A DNA stretch of 20,051 nucleotides. Source: a virus. Positions 1 to 7,144 of this stretch are shown piece after piece. The stretch lies in the IMG/VR virus record IMGVR_UViG_3300042545_001759, positions 1 through 20,051 of that record, one strand, 5' to 3'. Made by a program: the position numbers and the translations under genes. The notes beneath the pieces were generated by a model. The model saw nothing but the letters and a program-made list of their open reading frames with translations. It was not told the DNA's origin and did not search any database. Position 1 is the first letter of the stretch. Every line of letters starts with the position of its first letter.

Positions 1-1638
1 TGCAGAAGTTCCATCGGTTACTTTTGTTAATGGAGATGGAACTGTGTATATTGCCCAACCATTATTATCATGTGATGTATATGTAACAGGCCCATCATAC
101 GCATCTAATATTTTTACATTTGATATTTTCGTTGGGTCTATACTTCCAACTTGTCTCATATCAATTAACAATCTACTATTACCATTTAACCAACTTGCAT
201 TTGGATTTGTATAAGACCACTCTACCCCACCCGGAGATATAGTTGCTTTGTATGATGCAGGTGCCGACACGAATTGGTAACTTAATCCCCATCCACCATA
301 ACCCGATGTTGATACTCCATTACGAGTTGAACCAACATATTCACTTAACCCCTGTACTACTTTAATATAAACTTCTTTTGTTTGTCCGTTTGTTATAAAT
401 CCAGCGTGAACTGCCGCGGTTGGAATGTGTGTATCACTTGTGTAGATATCAGTTCCCCATATTGCTCCGCCAGTTGTACCTGTTATTGTTATTTTATATA
501 TCTTACCAATATCCGCTTCACTAAATTGTTGCATATCAGATGTTCCTGATGCCAATTGAATACCGGTTGTATAAATCTTTGAAGTATCTATTTGATTTGA
601 AAGAAATACTTTACCCAAACCACTTAATGATTTATATCCATCGGATGCCGTCCATGCCGATGTTGCATCATTTCTTTTGAATATCTGTGCTAAGAATTTT
701 GTTTTATCTATTGAAGTATTAAACTTAAATCCAAATAATGCTTTTATAGTTTCTCCGTTTGAATGTGTTACTGAATTGGTATAAAATTCAGTAAATGTAG
801 CGTTATCAGGGTTAGTCCAAGTTCCATATTCAATTACATACGGATTTGAAAAATGATTGGGTAAATCGTTCCATTGAGAACCACCACCCCATTTAGTTAC
901 TGCATAATCTTCGTTACCACTATCGTTTGGTTCACCAGGTGCCCAGTTGTTGTATTGACCGGGAATATTTCCGTTTAGTTGTCCGTTATTTATTTTAATT
1001 AGAGTTCCCTTTTCAGGTCCAGCATCTATCGTCCATCTAGCTTCACTTGCTTCATCGGTTAATGCAAACCAAATATTACCTTGTGGTACATTATTGAAAA
1101 TAAATGCATCTTCATCGGCAGAAGTAATTGTTACCAAATATCCCGTTTGTCCTTTGAATGTGGTTAATAGAGATGCCGCTCTTGCGTTCGTATAAGTTGC
1201 TCCGGTTGTTATTGGTCTGTAAAAGTGTCCGTTTACACCATTGTAATAATAACCAGTTGGGTTTACAGTTGCCGCTACCGAAATATTAATATCACCAATT
1301 ATTGTTCCTGTGTTTATTTTTAGAGACGCTAACGCAGTATTAATACTTGCCATTGTTCCAGTTACCACTAAACGAGTTTTATTACCACTTAAAGTAAATC
1401 CACTTGCTGCCGTTAAACCCGTTGTTGTGTTTAATACGAATGTTGTACCTGATGGTGGATTGACTAAACTTATAGAAGCAAGTAAAGTAGATGTTGCACC
1501 AAATCCACTTAATGAAAATCCACTAGCATCTTGTCCTGTGGTATTCACAGTAAATGATTTAGGGTCTGGAGCCGTTACTGACTGACCAAACCCTAAAAAT
1601 GATATAAATAAAAATAATACTACTAATAGTTTCTTCAT
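1..1638 (-). CDS. Secreted C-type lectin domain protein (3' end cut by window)
   Basis: The reading frame runs open from an ATG at 1638 to the window edge (546 codons seen, no stop). Residues 1-19 form a Sec signal peptide (MKKLL, a Val/Leu/Phe core, cleavage near GFGQ/S). Residues 20-125 are Ser/Thr/Gly-rich and beta-like. Residues about 137-271 match a C-type lectin fold without cysteines: WFALTDEASEARW at 190-202, WAPGEPN at 232-238 and WND at 256-258. EPN plus WND are the classic calcium ligands of mannose-type lectins, so calcium-dependent sugar binding is likely. The remaining 270 residues are another beta-rich region I do not recognise. The start lies 3 nt after the stop of the upstream gene, so they are probably co-transcribed. 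It may be a virion adhesin or a protein exported by the infected cell; the signal peptide favours export. Domain call is strong, biological role inferred. Confidence 0.85.
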   Translation of the reverse strand, partial: MKKLLVVLFLFISFLGFGQSVTAPDPKSFTVNTTGQDASGFSLSGFGATSTLLASISLVNPPSGTTFVLNTTTGLTAASGFTLSGNKTRLVVTGTMASINTALASLKINTGTIIGDINISVAATVNPTGYYYNGVNGHFYRPITTGATYTNARAASLLTTFKGQTGYLVTITSADEDAFIFNNVPQGNIWFALTDEASEARWTIDAGPEKGTLIKINNGQLNGNIPGQYNNWAPGEPNDSGNEDYAVTKWGGGSQWNDLPNHFSNPYVIEYGTWTNPDNATFTEFYTNSVTHSNGETIKALFGFKFNTSIDKTKFLAQIFKRNDATSAWTASDGYKSLSGLGKVFLSNQIDTSKIYTTGIQLASGTSDMQQFSEADIGKIYKITITGTTGGAIWGTDIYTSDTHIPTAAVHAGFITNGQTKEVYIKVVQGLSEYVGSTRNGVSTSGYGGWGLSYQFVSAPASYKATISPGGVEWSYTNPNASWLNGNSRLLIDMRQVGSIDPTKISNVKILDAYDGPVTYTSHDNNGWAIYTVPSPLTKVTDGTSA

Positions 1639-1641
1639 AAA

Positions 1642-3294
1642 TTATTCAACAATCAAATTAATCTTGTTTCCGTTTCCATCAACCGCGTCAGCTAAAACTG
1701 TATAAAATAAACCCGCCGTATTTGTTATGGTTTCTTTCGGTATAAAAGTTAATTTGTAAGGTGTCCCTATTTTAATTCTACCAGTTTTCATTTGATCCAT
1801 TGAACCGAATGTTAATCTACCATCTCCATTTGTTGAGAAGTTAGTTACGTTTGGACCGGCGTCAAATGATATATTATCAAATGTTAATTTTGAATTGTCA
1901 TATTGTAAGATTACCTCTAATCCCGCTAATCCGTCTTTTGTTAATGTTCCCGTTAATACAACTTTACCATTAACAATTGTAGAGTTTAATCCTAATGTTG
2001 CCTTTTCAATTGTTGGTGTATATGACATTGATTGAACTGAAAATGATTTGATTGATGAGGTACTTTTTTCATTAATTGAGTTTAAGTAAGTTCCTGCTGC
2101 AATTCTACTTGCGATTACATCAGGGTCAGATGAATGAGACCAATCCAAATCACCACCCCATGCGTATACCATATCTACCGATTGATTTGATGATGTTACT
2201 TTTGTTTTGTAAGTAGGTACACCATCTAACCAACTTTGATTTAATAAACCACTATACCATTTGAATAAACCACTATTTGTACTCAATGGAATCCATGCAC
2301 TATCTTTTACATTAGCGATACCCATTACATATGCAAACATATAATATGAATCACTTTCACTAAACACACTTTTACTCTTTGTAATTTGACCTATATTCTT
2401 TTGTAATTGTGGTCTTGTAAAATAAGTTTTTACACCCGCGATATCCGTTTGTGAAATACCTAAAAATGCTTTATATGCGTCCGATACTGTTATAATGTTA
2501 TTCATAAAAGTTTTTCCTGTTGCACCATACATCCACACCGCCAAACTATCTCCCACTTTCACTTCTGTTGTAAATGTCGCCTCACCACTTGCATCCAATA
2601 CTTTTGTTGCAATAGGGGTTACTGTAAAATCAATAGTACCATCCGTTTTTATTGGAAATAATGCAACACTGTGTGCGGTAATATCATATCCTGTTGGGAA
2701 TAAAACTCTTAGTTTGAACTGAGACGTATTACCCACGACATTTGTTAAAGACATTGTACCTGGGTCAGTCGTAATTGGTGTAATGTATGCACTTGTTGCG
2801 TCAATTGAATATGATAAGTCTAATTTGTGGATGTCGGTATATGCTCCCAAATCTTTAATTACATATTTTTGAGTTGCAAGATCTCCGTTGATTGATGCAT
2901 CGGTTCTTTGAACAGTTAATTGTCCTACATTCCAATCTGCGTTGGCTGCGTAACCCCATGGAGATATTAGATATTGTGCGTATAAATCTTTAGCAGTAAT
3001 ACTATTTGCAGTACTTGCGGTAAACTTATAAGATGACCAACCTGTGTAGAATGTTTGAACTGATGTTCCTTGTGAGAACGTTGTTGAAACATATGCAAGT
3101 GCCTTATTGTTAAATTGATACCTCAACCAAAAATATCTTGGCGTAGTTGTACCTCTCGCAACGGTATATTTTACTGAAATGGTATCGCCGACTTTTAATC
3201 CCGTTGTTGGAGTTACAGATTGATTAATTGTTAATTGAGCATTTGTTGCTAAGGATATTACTAGTATTCCAAGTAGCGTTAATAGTTTTTTCAT
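1642..3294 (-). CDS. Secreted protein with C-terminal cohesin-like domain
   Basis: A 550-residue protein starting MKKLLTLLGILVISLATNAQ, a Sec signal peptide with cleavage near NAQ/L. Residues about 20-110 look like an immunoglobulin or fibronectin-like beta domain. The middle is Ser/Thr/Tyr-rich and not recognised. Residues about 434-550 resemble a cohesin or carbohydrate-binding-module-like beta sandwich: a line of alternating hydrophobics including LAGLEVILQYDNSKLTF, then GRIKIGTPYKLTF and a closing beta strand. Cohesins normally dock dockerin-bearing partners; I see no dockerin in this window. It sits between a membrane-anchored gene (2 nt away) and the secreted lectin (3 nt away), so the three are probably one operon. 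The cohesin call is by pattern only; a phage structural beta-sandwich is the main alternative. Confidence 0.75.
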   Translation of the reverse strand: MKKLLTLLGILVISLATNAQLTINQSVTPTTGLKVGDTISVKYTVARGTTTPRYFWLRYQFNNKALAYVSTTFSQGTSVQTFYTGWSSYKFTASTANSITAKDLYAQYLISPWGYAANADWNVGQLTVQRTDASINGDLATQKYVIKDLGAYTDIHKLDLSYSIDATSAYITPITTDPGTMSLTNVVGNTSQFKLRVLFPTGYDITAHSVALFPIKTDGTIDFTVTPIATKVLDASGEATFTTEVKVGDSLAVWMYGATGKTFMNNIITVSDAYKAFLGISQTDIAGVKTYFTRPQLQKNIGQITKSKSVFSESDSYYMFAYVMGIANVKDSAWIPLSTNSGLFKWYSGLLNQSWLDGVPTYKTKVTSSNQSVDMVYAWGGDLDWSHSSDPDVIASRIAAGTYLNSINEKSTSSIKSFSVQSMSYTPTIEKATLGLNSTIVNGKVVLTGTLTKDGLAGLEVILQYDNSKLTFDNISFDAGPNVTNFSTNGDGRLTFGSMDQMKTGRIKIGTPYKLTFIPKETITNTAGLFYTVLADAVDGNGNKINLIVE

Positions 3295-3296
3295 GA

Positions 3297-3944
3297 TTAT
3301 TTATCAAATAATTTGGTTATTAATTTATCCGCCGATTTTTTTAGAGCATTACTCAAAGATGTTTGATTAAATTGCCCACCTTCATCTACAATCAATGTGG
3401 ACATTGATATTTCAGAAGATGACTCTTCAACCATTATTTCCTTTTCTTTCTTACCATCCTTATATAAAGTTCCTTTCATACGAATGACAACTTCTTCTTC
3501 ATTTTTATGAAAAACCGAAACGTTCTTTTTTGTGGTTAGAACATCCAAATAGATTATTTGGACTTTTAATTTGTATGGGGCTGAAGGTGTTAAATCATAA
3601 CCCTTTTCTTGTAAAAACTCCTCCAATGTATTTTTTACACCGAAAGCTAAATTTCTGTTACCTGCCAATTTACCCATCTTAACCTCATTGGTAACACTTT
3701 CAACCCAAATATGATCCTCAGCGTTGTACCAAATATTCTCAGGTGAGTTTTTGAATGTGCCATCTATTCTCCATTCTATCCAGTTCGTAATATTTCTTGT
3801 TATTTCCCTTTTACCGGATAATTCCAAGTATGTCATGAATATGCCGAATAAAACGGCTAATATTGTCCATGTAATTGCTAAGTATAAAAAACCTAAAAAG
3901 ATTTTATTACCTATGTCGTTTGTTAATGTTCTTAATTTTTCCAT
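3297..3944 (-). CDS. Single-pass membrane protein with YajG/LptE-like soluble domain
   Basis: With the ATG at 3944 the product has 215 residues (MEKLRTL...). A GTG 24 nt upstream (3968) would extend it, but lies inside a perfect hairpin, so I prefer the ATG. A hydrophobic helix at about residues 16-38 (IFLGFLYLAITWTILAVLF) is the only membrane segment; the rest is probably periplasmic or virion-exposed. The C-terminal half alternates helices and strands (LEEFLQEKGYDL, then YKLKVQIIYLDV), a pattern seen in small outer-membrane assembly lipoproteins of the YajG/LptE type; no lipobox is present. It is the first gene of the minus-strand unit leading to two secreted proteins, suggesting it may anchor or help assemble them. 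The family link is weak. Confidence 0.7.
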   Translation of the reverse strand: MEKLRTLTNDIGNKIFLGFLYLAITWTILAVLFGIFMTYLELSGKREITRNITNWIEWRIDGTFKNSPENIWYNAEDHIWVESVTNEVKMGKLAGNRNLAFGVKNTLEEFLQEKGYDLTPSAPYKLKVQIIYLDVLTTKKNVSVFHKNEEEVVIRMKGTLYKDGKKEKEIMVEESSSEISMSTLIVDEGGQFNQTSLSNALKKSADKLITKLFDK

Positions 3945-3947
3945 AAT

Positions 3948-3975
3948 GTTCCGAGTTTTAAAGCTCACTCGGAAC
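3948..3975 (-). promoter_or_regulatory. Perfect 9-bp hairpin immediately upstream of the first minus-strand gene
   Basis: GTTCCGAGT at 3948-3956 is the exact reverse complement of ACTCGGAAC at 3967-3975, with a 10-nt loop. Read on the minus strand the stem ends 3 nt before the ATG at 3944, where a ribosome must bind. It may control translation, stabilise the mRNA 5' end, or be a protein operator. Confidence 0.6.
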
Positions 3976-3996
3976 TACATATAAGGTTAATATGTA

Positions 3997-4015
3997 ATAC
4001 CTGAGAGAGAGGTAT
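3997..4015. promoter_or_regulatory. Short inverted repeat around a GAGAGAG core, possible operator
   Basis: ATACCT (3997-4002) and AGGTAT (4010-4015) flank GAGAGAG. It lies between the minus-strand operon and the plus-strand RNA cluster, the place for an operator controlling the divergent units. Six base pairs only, so weak evidence. Confidence 0.25.
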
Positions 4016-4091
4016 ATTTATTTTTTGTCTGTTTATAAATACTTCTATTTGCCTATACATTTAAATGTTGCCTAATATTTTTTTATTATAA

Positions 4092-4123
4092 TTTCATATA
4101 TTCATATATATTTATTATCTTTG
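4092..4123 (+). promoter_or_regulatory. Probable Bacteroidota-type promoter for the tRNA/RNA cluster
   Basis: TATCTTTG at 4116-4123 is an exact match to the Bacteroidota -7 element TAnnTTTG. A TTTC at 4092-4095, 20 bp upstream, is an imperfect -33 element. Initiation would fall near 4130, just before two hairpins and tRNA-Thr. An ATATTTATTA element (4108-4117) overlaps it. Confidence 0.5.
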
Positions 4124-4129
4124 TAAGAC

Positions 4130-4222
4130 TAATGGTTGATTGGGATTTAACGGGGCTAGCGAATAGTGAGAAACGCCAATCATAAAAACAGATGTCCACA
4201 CCCCCATCTTCTGTTTTCCATA
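4130..4222 (+). ncRNA. Two-hairpin leader RNA before tRNA-Thr
   Basis: TGATTGG (4137-4143) pairs with CCAATCA (4176-4182), and AAAACAGATG (4185-4194) pairs with the segment 4205-4217 with one bulge region. No open frame is present. The second stem ends 8 nt before the tRNA, with no U-tract, so it looks like a structured leader or processing element rather than a terminator. It may belong to the same primary transcript as the tRNAs. Confidence 0.35.
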
Positions 4223-4225
4223 AAA

Positions 4226-4298
4226 GCCTCGTTAGCTCAGTTGGTAGAGCAAGTCATTTGTAATGATTAGGTCTGCGGTTCAAGTCCGTAACGAGGCT
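4226..4298 (+). tRNA. tRNA-Thr (UGU)
   Basis: 73-nt cloverleaf: acceptor GCCTCGT (4226-4232) pairs fully with ACGAGGC (4291-4297), discriminator U; D-arm AGCTCAGTTGGTAGAGC; anticodon loop TTTGTAA gives UGU; T-arm with GGTTCAAGTCC. It reads ACA and other Thr codons, fitting the A/T-rich codon use. CCA is not encoded. Confidence 0.95.
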
Positions 4299-4653
4299 CA
4301 ACAGGTGACGACGGTGGTGTAACCCCACTGTCTATGAATCCCAAAAGATCCGTCTGACTCGCGAGGTAGGGTGGTGAGGGTAGAGTTACTATAAGTTGGG
4401 AATAATTAACCCGATACGAAAATGTAACCGCAGATTATGTCTGTTATGATGTACATAGATGGTACGAAAAACCTGTAACTTTTTGAGACTAACTCAACGA
4501 GGACTTTGTTAACCAGTGCATGACACGGATGGAGCAATTTAAGTGAGTTAGAATCAAACTTTAATGTGGTAGTCACTCCACGCAAGTGGTAAGCATCCGG
4601 CAGTAACACCGGAATGGCAATGTGGTTATCAAGAGGTAAGGAAAAGACTAATA
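4299..4653 (+). ncRNA. Structured gene-free region between tRNA-Thr and tRNA-Met, candidate novel RNA
   Basis: This 355-nt stretch has no credible open frame and is more G-rich than its surroundings. Paired elements visible by eye: GACGGTGG/CCACTGTC (4310-4317 with 4325-4332); TCCCAA/TTGGGA (4339-4344 with 4396-4401); CCAC-GCAA-GTGG, a GNRA-type tetraloop hairpin (4578-4589); CCGG-N8-CCGG near 4597-4612; and a self-complementary octamer CTCGCGAG at 4358-4365. It lies in one direction between two tRNA genes, so it is probably transcribed with them and released by tRNA processing. I see no RNase P signature (ACAGNRA) and no group I intron core. It may be a new RNA or a fragment of a giant phage RNA class; function unknown. 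Confidence 0.55.
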
Positions 4654-4726
4654 GGACTTGTAGCTTAATGGTTGAAGCAGCACACTCATAATGTGAAGAT
4701 TATAGGTTCGAGCCCTATCTGGTCCA
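4654..4726 (+). tRNA. tRNA with CAU anticodon (Met, or Ile2 if modified)
   Basis: 73-nt cloverleaf: acceptor GGACTTG with CTGGTCC (one U-U mismatch), discriminator A; D-arm GCTTAATGGTTGAAGC; anticodon loop CTCATAA, anticodon at 4687-4689; T-arm ATAGG-TTCGAGC-CCTAT. The G1-C72 pair argues against initiator tRNA. A CAU anticodon could also be lysidine-modified tRNA-Ile reading AUA, plausible in an A/T-rich phage. CCA not encoded. Confidence 0.9.
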
Positions 4727-4767
4727 CAAAAGTTTTTTGAAAAATTGTATTCAAGTATTGGAATATA

Positions 4768-4787
4768 ATTGTTATAATAATAACAAT
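4768..4787 (+). other. A/T hairpin between tRNA-Met and tRNA-Ser
   Basis: ATTGTTAT (4768-4775) and ATAACAAT (4780-4787) form a perfect 8-bp stem with an AATA loop. It sits 8 nt before tRNA-Ser and has no clear U-tract, so it may be a processing element rather than a terminator. Confidence 0.35.
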
Positions 4788-4795
4788 AAATAATT

Positions 4796-4881
4796 GGAGA
4801 GATGGCAGAGTTGGTCTATCGCGACAGTCTTGAAAACTGTAGACTGTAACAGGTCCGTGGGTTCGAATCCTACTCTCTCCG
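4796..4881 (+). tRNA. tRNA-Ser (UGA)
   Basis: 86-nt gene with the long variable arm of type II tRNAs. Acceptor GGAGAGA (4796-4802) pairs with TCTCTCC (4874-4880), discriminator G, typical for Ser. Anticodon stem ACAGT/ACTGT encloses loop CTTGAAA, anticodon UGA. It reads UCA. CCA not encoded. The radical SAM gene starts 19 nt downstream. Confidence 0.95.
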
Positions 4882-4900
4882 CAAATAAAATTACTTACCT

Positions 4901-6106
4901 ATGGTATGGAACTATGAGAACACCCATTTAGTCCATGTGGAACTTTCTAATCGGTGCAACGCTGCTTGCCCGCTTTGCCCAAGGTATGTAAACCATTCTT
5001 TAAGGGTTAACCCTGAATTAGATTTGGGTAGCGTTTCTTTAGACAGCTTCAAAAAATGGTTTCCTTTAGATTTTGTACAAAGAAGTAAAAGTTGGATTTT
5101 TTGCGGTACCAATGGTGATCCTATGATGGCTAAAGATGCATATGAAATTGTGGAATACGTTGCCAAAAACTCGGAAGCAAAAATTCAAATTAACACAAAC
5201 GGCTCAATGAGAGATGTTGCATTTTGGAAAAAAATGGGGACTCTTCTTGCCGAACCTTGTGTTAATAGTAGATATGTTGTTTTTTCTGTTGATGGCTTAG
5301 AAGACACTAATCACATATATAGAAGAAATGTAAAATGGGATAACGTTATGAAGAATATGAAATCATACGTTAAATCAGGTGCATTAGGATTATGGGATTT
5401 TTTAATATTCAAACATAATGAACATCAATTAGTTGAAGCCGAGGCGTTAGCAAAAACAATTGGGGTAACTTTTTCACCAAAGAGACCTTTTGGTTTTGAT
5501 ACACATGAACCAGATACCTATCAAGACATGATGGTTTATGATGAAGAGGGTAATTTTATTTATAAAATAGAACCTGCAAGTGAAGAATTTAGATTAAATA
5601 AGTCAATCAAAAAATTTGAGATTAGCGAAGATAAAATTTGGCTTCCACCAAAAGATAAACGAACTAAAGAGTCTATTGATAAGAAATGGGGCGAAACTAT
5701 AAAAAACAATTTAAGTGATTTTAAATTTCCTGAAAGATTTAAAGGTAAATCTGTAAGTTGTAAATCATGTCATAAAATTGGTATGGAGATATACGTTGAT
5801 TGTAAAGGAAATGTAATGCCGTGTTGTTTTGTTGGTACAATGTATAATAGCAATTTTGAAAATAAAGAAACACTACAAATTAGAAAAGAAATAAATAATT
5901 ACGGTTTAAATAAAATCAGTTTAAACGATTACTCTCTTAATGAAATTTTAGATAGTGATTATTTAGAAGTTGTTTTTGCAAGTAGATGGGAGAATGCTAA
6001 AAGCGATGACGATAAAATGGTTTATTGCTTCAACACATGTTCGGTTAACCATATAGAAAATTTGTTTTTAAAGAAAGACGATTTGCCTATTACACCGCTT
6101 ACATAA
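4901..6106 (+). CDS. Radical SAM enzyme with SPASM-like C-terminal domain
   Basis: 401 residues. The radical SAM signature CNAACPLC (Cys19, Cys23, Cys26) binds the 4Fe-4S cluster that cleaves S-adenosylmethionine; CGTNGDP at 68-74 takes the place of the GGEP motif, and NTNGS (98-102) and FSVDG (128-132) are usual later strands. A second cysteine set (287, 290, 301, 308, 309, 376, 380) follows, with the CxGNVMPCC pattern typical of SPASM or twitch domains holding auxiliary clusters. SPASM enzymes usually modify peptides, proteins or aminoglycoside-like sugars; the substrate here is unknown. It lies 19 nt after tRNA-Ser, with no Shine-Dalgarno before the ATG, and ends at an A/T-only hairpin. 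Downstream SGNH and glycosyltransferase genes hint at glycan work, but a peptide substrate is equally possible. Confidence 0.93.
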   Translation: MVWNYENTHLVHVELSNRCNAACPLCPRYVNHSLRVNPELDLGSVSLDSFKKWFPLDFVQRSKSWIFCGTNGDPMMAKDAYEIVEYVAKNSEAKIQINTNGSMRDVAFWKKMGTLLAEPCVNSRYVVFSVDGLEDTNHIYRRNVKWDNVMKNMKSYVKSGALGLWDFLIFKHNEHQLVEAEALAKTIGVTFSPKRPFGFDTHEPDTYQDMMVYDEEGNFIYKIEPASEEFRLNKSIKKFEISEDKIWLPPKDKRTKESIDKKWGETIKNNLSDFKFPERFKGKSVSCKSCHKIGMEIYVDCKGNVMPCCFVGTMYNSNFENKETLQIRKEINNYGLNKISLNDYSLNEILDSDYLEVVFASRWENAKSDDDKMVYCFNTCSVNHIENLFLKKDDLPITPLT

Positions 6107-6141
6107 AATTATTTTTAAACTTTTTTATAAATAATTTTTTT
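6106..6141 (+). terminator. A/T-only hairpin with T-tract after the radical SAM gene
   Basis: AAATTATTT (6106-6114) is the exact reverse complement of AAATAATTT (6129-6137), followed by further T residues to 6141. A G/C-free stem is weak, but its location right at the stop codon and the T-run fit intrinsic termination. Confidence 0.45.
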
Positions 6142-6166
6142 ATTTGAAACCTTTTTCTTATCTTTG
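6136..6166 (+). promoter_or_regulatory. Bacteroidota -7 element before the large RNA
   Basis: TATCTTTG at 6159-6166 exactly matches TAnnTTTG; the same eight bases occur before the tRNA cluster at 4116. The -33 position (6136-6139) is TTTT, only partly matching TTTG. Initiation is expected near 6173, where the gene-free structured region begins. Confidence 0.55.
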
Positions 6167-6172
6167 TAAAAG

Positions 6173-7064
6173 AAAGCAAAAATAGTTCTTTGAATTAAAA
6201 ATATTGGCGGTCTATAGTCAATAAAATAAACCATGAAAGTGGGATAAAGTGAAGCCTGTTGGTTGACAGGATTTGCGGATTCAGCAATGGATCTTAAGTA
6301 GACAAGCGAGATATCGTTGAACCTGAAGTAGTGAGGGTAACTCCGTAGCGAAATGGTTTGATGACTAAGCGATGTGAGGTCGTTTAGTTGAGGTGGGAAC
6401 ACCAATAAGAATAACTCGTAGAATTATTGTGAGAAGTGTGGTTATCCGACTATACAATTGCGTGGTTCAATATAATGGTTGTCTTAAAACCGTAGCGTCG
6501 CAAGACGGAAGGTATAACAAAAAACAGATGGTGCTGTTATTGTTCTTAATTAAATTCTACCAAGGATTTAGTTTTGAAGAAAACCAAAAATATGAAGGCA
6601 GGGATGTCTTAGAGAGTAGTTTAGTATCGAGTCGCTCAAAAGGTGGCTTGGCTGGTTGACGAACCACTACTTTCCATATCCTCACAAACCAAACTTTTAC
6701 TTTCAATCGGTGAAAACTAAAAAAATAAAAGAAAAAGTGTTCGTCAGTTGTTGAAGATAGATGACTACACAGTCAAGAGTGGTTCTTGGCCATAGGGGGA
6801 CTCAATCCCAATATGATTTTTAAGAAAGTTCTCTAAGCCCGCAAGGCTGAGTCAGGTCGGCAGATTTGATGAGTAATAAGTAATAAAAGAGTATTTGACA
6901 ACTTAAGGATTGGTTAATCTAATTAGCCGTCATTGATCGGTACAACTCAAAAGGTTGTGGAAAAGGAAAGAAACAAATAATGTTCCTAAGTCGGTTGCTA
7001 AAACATGTATTCTCAGTGTTTTATTTTTATTTATTTTTTATTGAAAAAATGAATCAATCGTATT
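6173..7064 (+). ncRNA. Large (~900 nt) structured noncoding RNA with own promoter and terminator
   Basis: No believable gene exists here on either strand, yet the stretch is bounded by a -7 promoter element (6159-6166) and a strong terminator (7065-7096). Local helices are dense: CCTGT/ACAGG (6255-6259 with 6266-6270); ACTAAGCGA/TCGTTTAGT, 9 bp with a 7-nt loop (6364-6372 with 6380-6388); CGTC-GCAA-GACG, a GNRA tetraloop (6496-6507); GACTC/GAGTC (6799-6803 with 6849-6853) enclosing AGCC/GGCT (6836-6839 with 6845-6848); AAAACAT/GTGTTTT near 7001-7024. G content is raised and runs of unpaired A occur between helices. Size and position beside phage tRNA genes resemble the GOLLD and ROOL classes, which are long ornate phage RNAs; I cannot confirm membership. 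Exact ends are inferred from the promoter and terminator. Confidence 0.75.
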
Positions 7065-7096
7065 AAGCCAAAGCCTCAAAAACTTTGGCTTTTTTT
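7065..7096 (+). terminator. Intrinsic terminator of the large RNA
   Basis: AAGCCAAAG (7065-7073) pairs perfectly with CTTTGGCTT (7083-7091), loop of 9 nt, followed by a T-run to 7096. It is oriented for plus-strand transcripts and separates the large RNA from tRNA-Leu. Confidence 0.9.
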
Positions 7097-7144
7097 GTTT
7101 ATAGGTTTTTTAATCTCATTTTTTTTATTTATATTTTATTATAA

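Noticed and set aside
1-1638. Diversity-generating retroelement acting on the lectin
   Set aside because: C-type lectins are known variable targets (Mtd), but no reverse transcriptase or near-identical template repeat is present in the window.
3945-3968. GTG start at 3968 for the membrane-anchored gene
   Set aside because: Lies within the loop and stem of a perfect hairpin; ATG at 3944 follows directly after the stem and gives a normal N-terminus.
4031-4040. T4-like late promoter TATAAATA at 4033 and 6126
   Set aside because: Sequence occurs, but positions do not match starts of plus-strand genes, and A/T-rich background makes chance hits likely.
4406-4609. 67-codon minus-strand frame in the structured region
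   Set aside because: Covers hairpins of the RNA candidate; no start context and no recognisable protein features.
4299-4653. RNase P RNA
   Set aside because: Searched by eye for ACAGNRA and GAGGAAAGTCC-like cores; only a weak GAGGACTTTG resembles them, no paired P4 partner seen.
4299-4653. Group I intron in a tRNA
   Set aside because: Both flanking tRNAs are complete, so nothing is interrupted, and no conserved intron core is visible.
6115-6405. 96-codon minus-strand frame before the large RNA
   Set aside because: Runs across the terminator and promoter of plus-strand units, and its C-terminus is poly-Lys from an A/T tract.
6393-6659. 88-codon plus-strand frame inside the large RNA
   Set aside because: No ribosome site, odd composition, overlaps the 9-bp and GNRA hairpins, no protein pattern; chance frame.
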